From assembly GCA_002369155.1 (NCBI GenBank), contig DFEM01000103.1, positions 1-25,347 of the forward strand: DNA of 25,347 nt. Direction: 5' to 3'. Source of the DNA: Lachnospiraceae bacterium UBA3802 (GTDB taxonomy: Bacteria; Bacillota; Clostridia; Lachnospirales; Lachnospiraceae). Shown piece by piece: positions 23,146-25,347 of this stretch. Within the stretch, counting starts at the first letter, position 1; every line of letters begins with the position of its first letter. The position numbers and the translations under genes are program-made. Under the pieces are notes generated by a model that was not told the DNA's origin, searched no databases, and saw only the letters and a list, made by a program, of their open reading frames with translations.

Positions 23146-25347
23146 TCAGAATCTGAAAGTTTCTTTCGGACCGAGATAAGATCTTGCGGGTTCCTCTTCG
23201 GCTTTAAAGATTACCAGTTTTTGAAGCACGAAGTTAGGGTCGAGCGCAAAGATGTTTATTTCGTTAATGCCTTCATTTAAATTCAATGTAACATCCGTGA
23301 GTCTCGTATTTTCAAGAACGCCCAAAGACCAGTAGGGATTACCGTCTCCGACTGCAAAATAAGGGCTTATCATATTGACCTTTTTCATCTTTGAATTGTT
23401 GGCACCTATACCGAAGAAAATTACATTTTCTCTCGAATAAGGGTTGCTTGGATTCGTGTACAATCTCACGGTATATGCACCCTTTTCGGGAACGCATATT
23501 TTATATGTTAATTTCGGTGCGTCTTTTTCGGTCTTTGAGAAGATTATATCCTGCGGATAGGCTTTAAGGGCATCGAGTCCGCGGGTATAGTCTTTGATTG
23601 TTTTGAAGCCTCCCTTTGCGGAATCGGTCTTTGATGTATAGTCTTTCGCATCGATTGAAATATAATCCATACAGTCGATGGTTCCGGGCCAGTTTCTCTG
23701 ATGAAGAGGTGCGTTTATAACCTTTTCATTCATATCGATCTTTTTGCCGCACCAGTAGAATGTGCCGTCGGCTTTTTTGGAAGCGCCGATATCCGCCATG
23801 GTGTTTACGGGAAGTTTGATTACGACATTTCCATCCGAGCAGTGGATACAGATTTCAGGCACAGCCTTGGCTTTTCGGAATTTCTTTCTGTCTAAGGTTA
23901 CTTTAAGGGTCTTAAGTGTAAAAGGTTTTACGCTTCCCGATTCTTCGGAAACGCTTATAAAAGAATTGGGATTTTCGACCGTAAAGTTTGCTTTAACGAT
24001 TCCGGCAGTACTTAAGAAAAGTTCGGCCTCGTCTTTTGAGGGATCAAGGAAAGCTCCGCTTACAAGCACATGTCCTGTCCAGAATTTACCTTCCGAAAAA
24101 GCATTGACGCCCTTAACCGTGACGATGAGTCGCTCTTTATTGGCAGGCTCAAAGTTATGGATAACGGGATATTTACAGCCTTCTTCACACCATGCATTAA
24201 AGCCGATGTGCTCGGAAAGTCCCATGCCGTACCATTTGCCGCCTTCGATTTTATGAAGTTCATCGACAATTTTACGATCGTAATCTATGCATTCGTTAAT
24301 TTCTTTGCCAAGAGTCATTGCATAAGTGCTTCCGATGTCTGCAAAGCCATGATTTAACGTGGTAAGAAGCCACATTTTCTGTACATTCAAGTCAGCGGTT
24401 AAGGGAAGCCAGATAAGCTCATAGAAAGCAAATCGTGTATTTCCGGAAAGCTTGTCCAAAAGCTTCTTTGCGTCAGCCATGAGTTTTTCAACTTTTTCCA
24501 AAGCGTCGAAAGCTTCGTTATATGCAAAAGGAGCATACAGCCTGTCATTCATGGCTTCGGTTCTTCTTGCGGAAGTGATTCTTGTATATCCTTCGAGAAG
24601 TTCCACGCATTTTTTAAGGTCGGATTGCGAGAGTTTACCCTTGAAGTTTCTTTCAACACATTGTTTGGTATATTCATGAGCACTGTCAAAGTTCGAAGTG
24701 CCCCATTTGTCAAAATCGTATGCAAGATCAAGGAAGTATCCCAGGGGGTATTCGTTTGAGAAAATATCGCCGACATTGACTATCCAAAGATCCCTTATGC
24801 CAAAGTCGTAAGCGGTAGTCATCTGCTCCCATACTTTGGAAAGATGCGATGTGTTAAACCACTCAAAAGATACGGGGAGTCCGTGATAATCGAAATGATA
24901 ATACATTCCGTAGCCACCCTTATGAGAACGCATCTGTTTGGTGGGAACGGTACGAAGGTTTCCGAAGTTGTCGTCGCAAAGCATGAGCGTTACGCCCTCA
25001 AGCTCGGGATCTCCCATCAGGCCTTCGGTCTTTTCGTCACCGTAAAAGTACGGCTCAACCTCTTTATAAAGTGCGAGCATTCTGGGTACTTCATCAAGAT
25101 TTTTGTTAACGTTTTCCCTTATGAGTCTGTTCTGAGTTTTTAAAACTTTTCGAAGAAGATCGATATTGTCTTTTAAGGTAGCTTCTTTGCCCATGATGGC
25201 GGTGTCTGCTTCGCCTCGCATGCCCACGGTAATGACATTTTCAAACTTACCGCTTCGCTTAAGGCCGTCTTCCCAGAATCTTGTGATACCTTTTTCGTTG
25301 GTTAAGAAGTTCCATGCATCGCCGTATATCGAGCCCTTGCCGCGAAG
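23146..25347 (-). CDS. GH115 family xylan alpha-1,2-glucuronidase, 5' truncated by window edge
   Basis: The frame is open from the right edge to the TGA at 23146-23148, giving 733 visible residues; the first codons lie outside the window. The GTG at 25227 that could pass as a start sits inside a conserved segment ('FENVITVGMRGEADTAI'), so it is not the start. Family segments include 'ALYKEVEPYF', 'VTLMLCDDNFGNLRTVP', 'KGGYGMYYHFDYHGLPVSFE', 'VWEQMTTAYDFGIRDLWIVN' and 'VGDIFSNEYPLGYFLDLAYD'. These form the GH115 TIM-barrel core, followed by a helical bundle and the C-terminal beta domain. GH115 enzymes remove (4-O-methyl)glucuronic acid from xylan side chains, fitting a plant-polysaccharide degrader. 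A signal peptide cannot be judged. No other xylan gene is in the window. Confidence 0.92.
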   Translation of the reverse strand, partial: LRGKGSIYGDAWNFLTNEKGITRFWEDGLKRSGKFENVITVGMRGEADTAIMGKEATLKDNIDLLRKVLKTQNRLIRENVNKNLDEVPRMLALYKEVEPYFYGDEKTEGLMGDPELEGVTLMLCDDNFGNLRTVPTKQMRSHKGGYGMYYHFDYHGLPVSFEWFNTSHLSKVWEQMTTAYDFGIRDLWIVNVGDIFSNEYPLGYFLDLAYDFDKWGTSNFDSAHEYTKQCVERNFKGKLSQSDLKKCVELLEGYTRITSARRTEAMNDRLYAPFAYNEAFDALEKVEKLMADAKKLLDKLSGNTRFAFYELIWLPLTADLNVQKMWLLTTLNHGFADIGSTYAMTLGKEINECIDYDRKIVDELHKIEGGKWYGMGLSEHIGFNAWCEEGCKYPVIHNFEPANKERLIVTVKGVNAFSEGKFWTGHVLVSGAFLDPSKDEAELFLSTAGIVKANFTVENPNSFISVSEESGSVKPFTLKTLKVTLDRKKFRKAKAVPEICIHCSDGNVVIKLPVNTMADIGASKKADGTFYWCGKKIDMNEKVINAPLHQRNWPGTIDCMDYISIDAKDYTSKTDSAKGGFKTIKDYTRGLDALKAYPQDIIFSKTEKDAPKLTYKICVPEKGAYTVRLYTNPSNPYSRENVIFFGIGANNSKMKKVNMISPYFAVGDGNPYWSLGVLENTRLTDVTLNLNEGINEINIFALDPNFVLQKLVIFKAEEEPARSYLGPKETFRF

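Noticed and set aside
23762..24256. 164-codon plus-strand frame inside the GH115 gene
   Set aside because: Shadow frame; the minus strand carries continuous GH115 sequence through this region.
25225..25227. GTG at 25227 as the start of the GH115 gene
   Set aside because: The frame stays open to the window edge and the upstream residues ('WNFLTNEKGITRFWEDGLKR') continue the GH115 fold, so the gene is truncated by the window, not started here.

Overview
The window looks like a chromosomal piece of an AT-rich anaerobic Firmicute, most likely a rumen or gut Lachnospiraceae (Butyrivibrio/Roseburia-like). This is inferred from AGGAGG-type ribosome sites, AGA-rich arginine usage, a tryptophan T-box ahead of a complete trp operon, a methyl-accepting chemotaxis receptor, a GH115 xylan alpha-glucuronidase and a Lsa-type ABC-F protein. 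No tRNA, rRNA, CRISPR array or complete insertion sequence is visible.

Layout, left to right. (1) 1-1431: the 3' part of an Rpn/PD-(D/E)XK 'transposase' nuclease, cut by the left edge, then a HAD-type 5'-nucleotidase-like gene and a strong terminator. (2) 1432-1732: a spacer without a convincing gene, holding a hairpin and a 13-bp dyad. (3) 1733-6565: a tightly overlapped cluster made of a siroheme/[4Fe-4S] sulfite- or nitrite-reductase-like protein fused to a 2x[4Fe-4S] ferredoxin, a lipoprotein binding protein, a FecCD-type permease, an ABC ATPase and a LysR regulator, followed by a PptA-like tautomerase. The transporter has no identified substrate, and this cluster is the best candidate here for an undescribed system. 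(4) 6583-10273: a promoter, then a hypoxanthine-DNA-glycosylase-like gene, a Nudix hydrolase, a lipoprotein with a degenerate transglutaminase-like fold, and a zinc-ribbon membrane protein with a Tim44-like region. (5) 10295-12364: a chemotaxis receptor read from a TTG start, with a sigma-D-like -10 element upstream. (6) 12371-14269: a promoter, a leader with small ORFs and an attenuator hairpin, then a Lsa-like ABC-F ribosome-protection protein.

(7) 14334-14883: a YbaK/EbsC-type Cys-tRNA(Pro) deacylase. (8) 14952-21973: promoter, Trp T-box leader with its terminator, and trpE-trpG-trpD-trpC-trpF-trpB-trpA, closed by a terminator. (9) 22022-23082: a DUF2809 membrane protein overlapping tail-to-tail with a metallophosphoesterase on the minus strand. 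(10) 23146-25347: a GH115 alpha-glucuronidase on the minus strand, with its 5' end beyond the right edge.

The trp genes form one biosynthetic unit that makes tryptophan from chorismate, controlled by uncharged tRNA-Trp. The ABC-F gene appears to be controlled by transcription attenuation, as is known for several antibiotic-response ABC-F genes. The reductase-transporter-LysR cluster is probably one transcription unit importing a metal, metallophore or tetrapyrrole connected with the redox protein, but the ligand cannot be read from the sequence.
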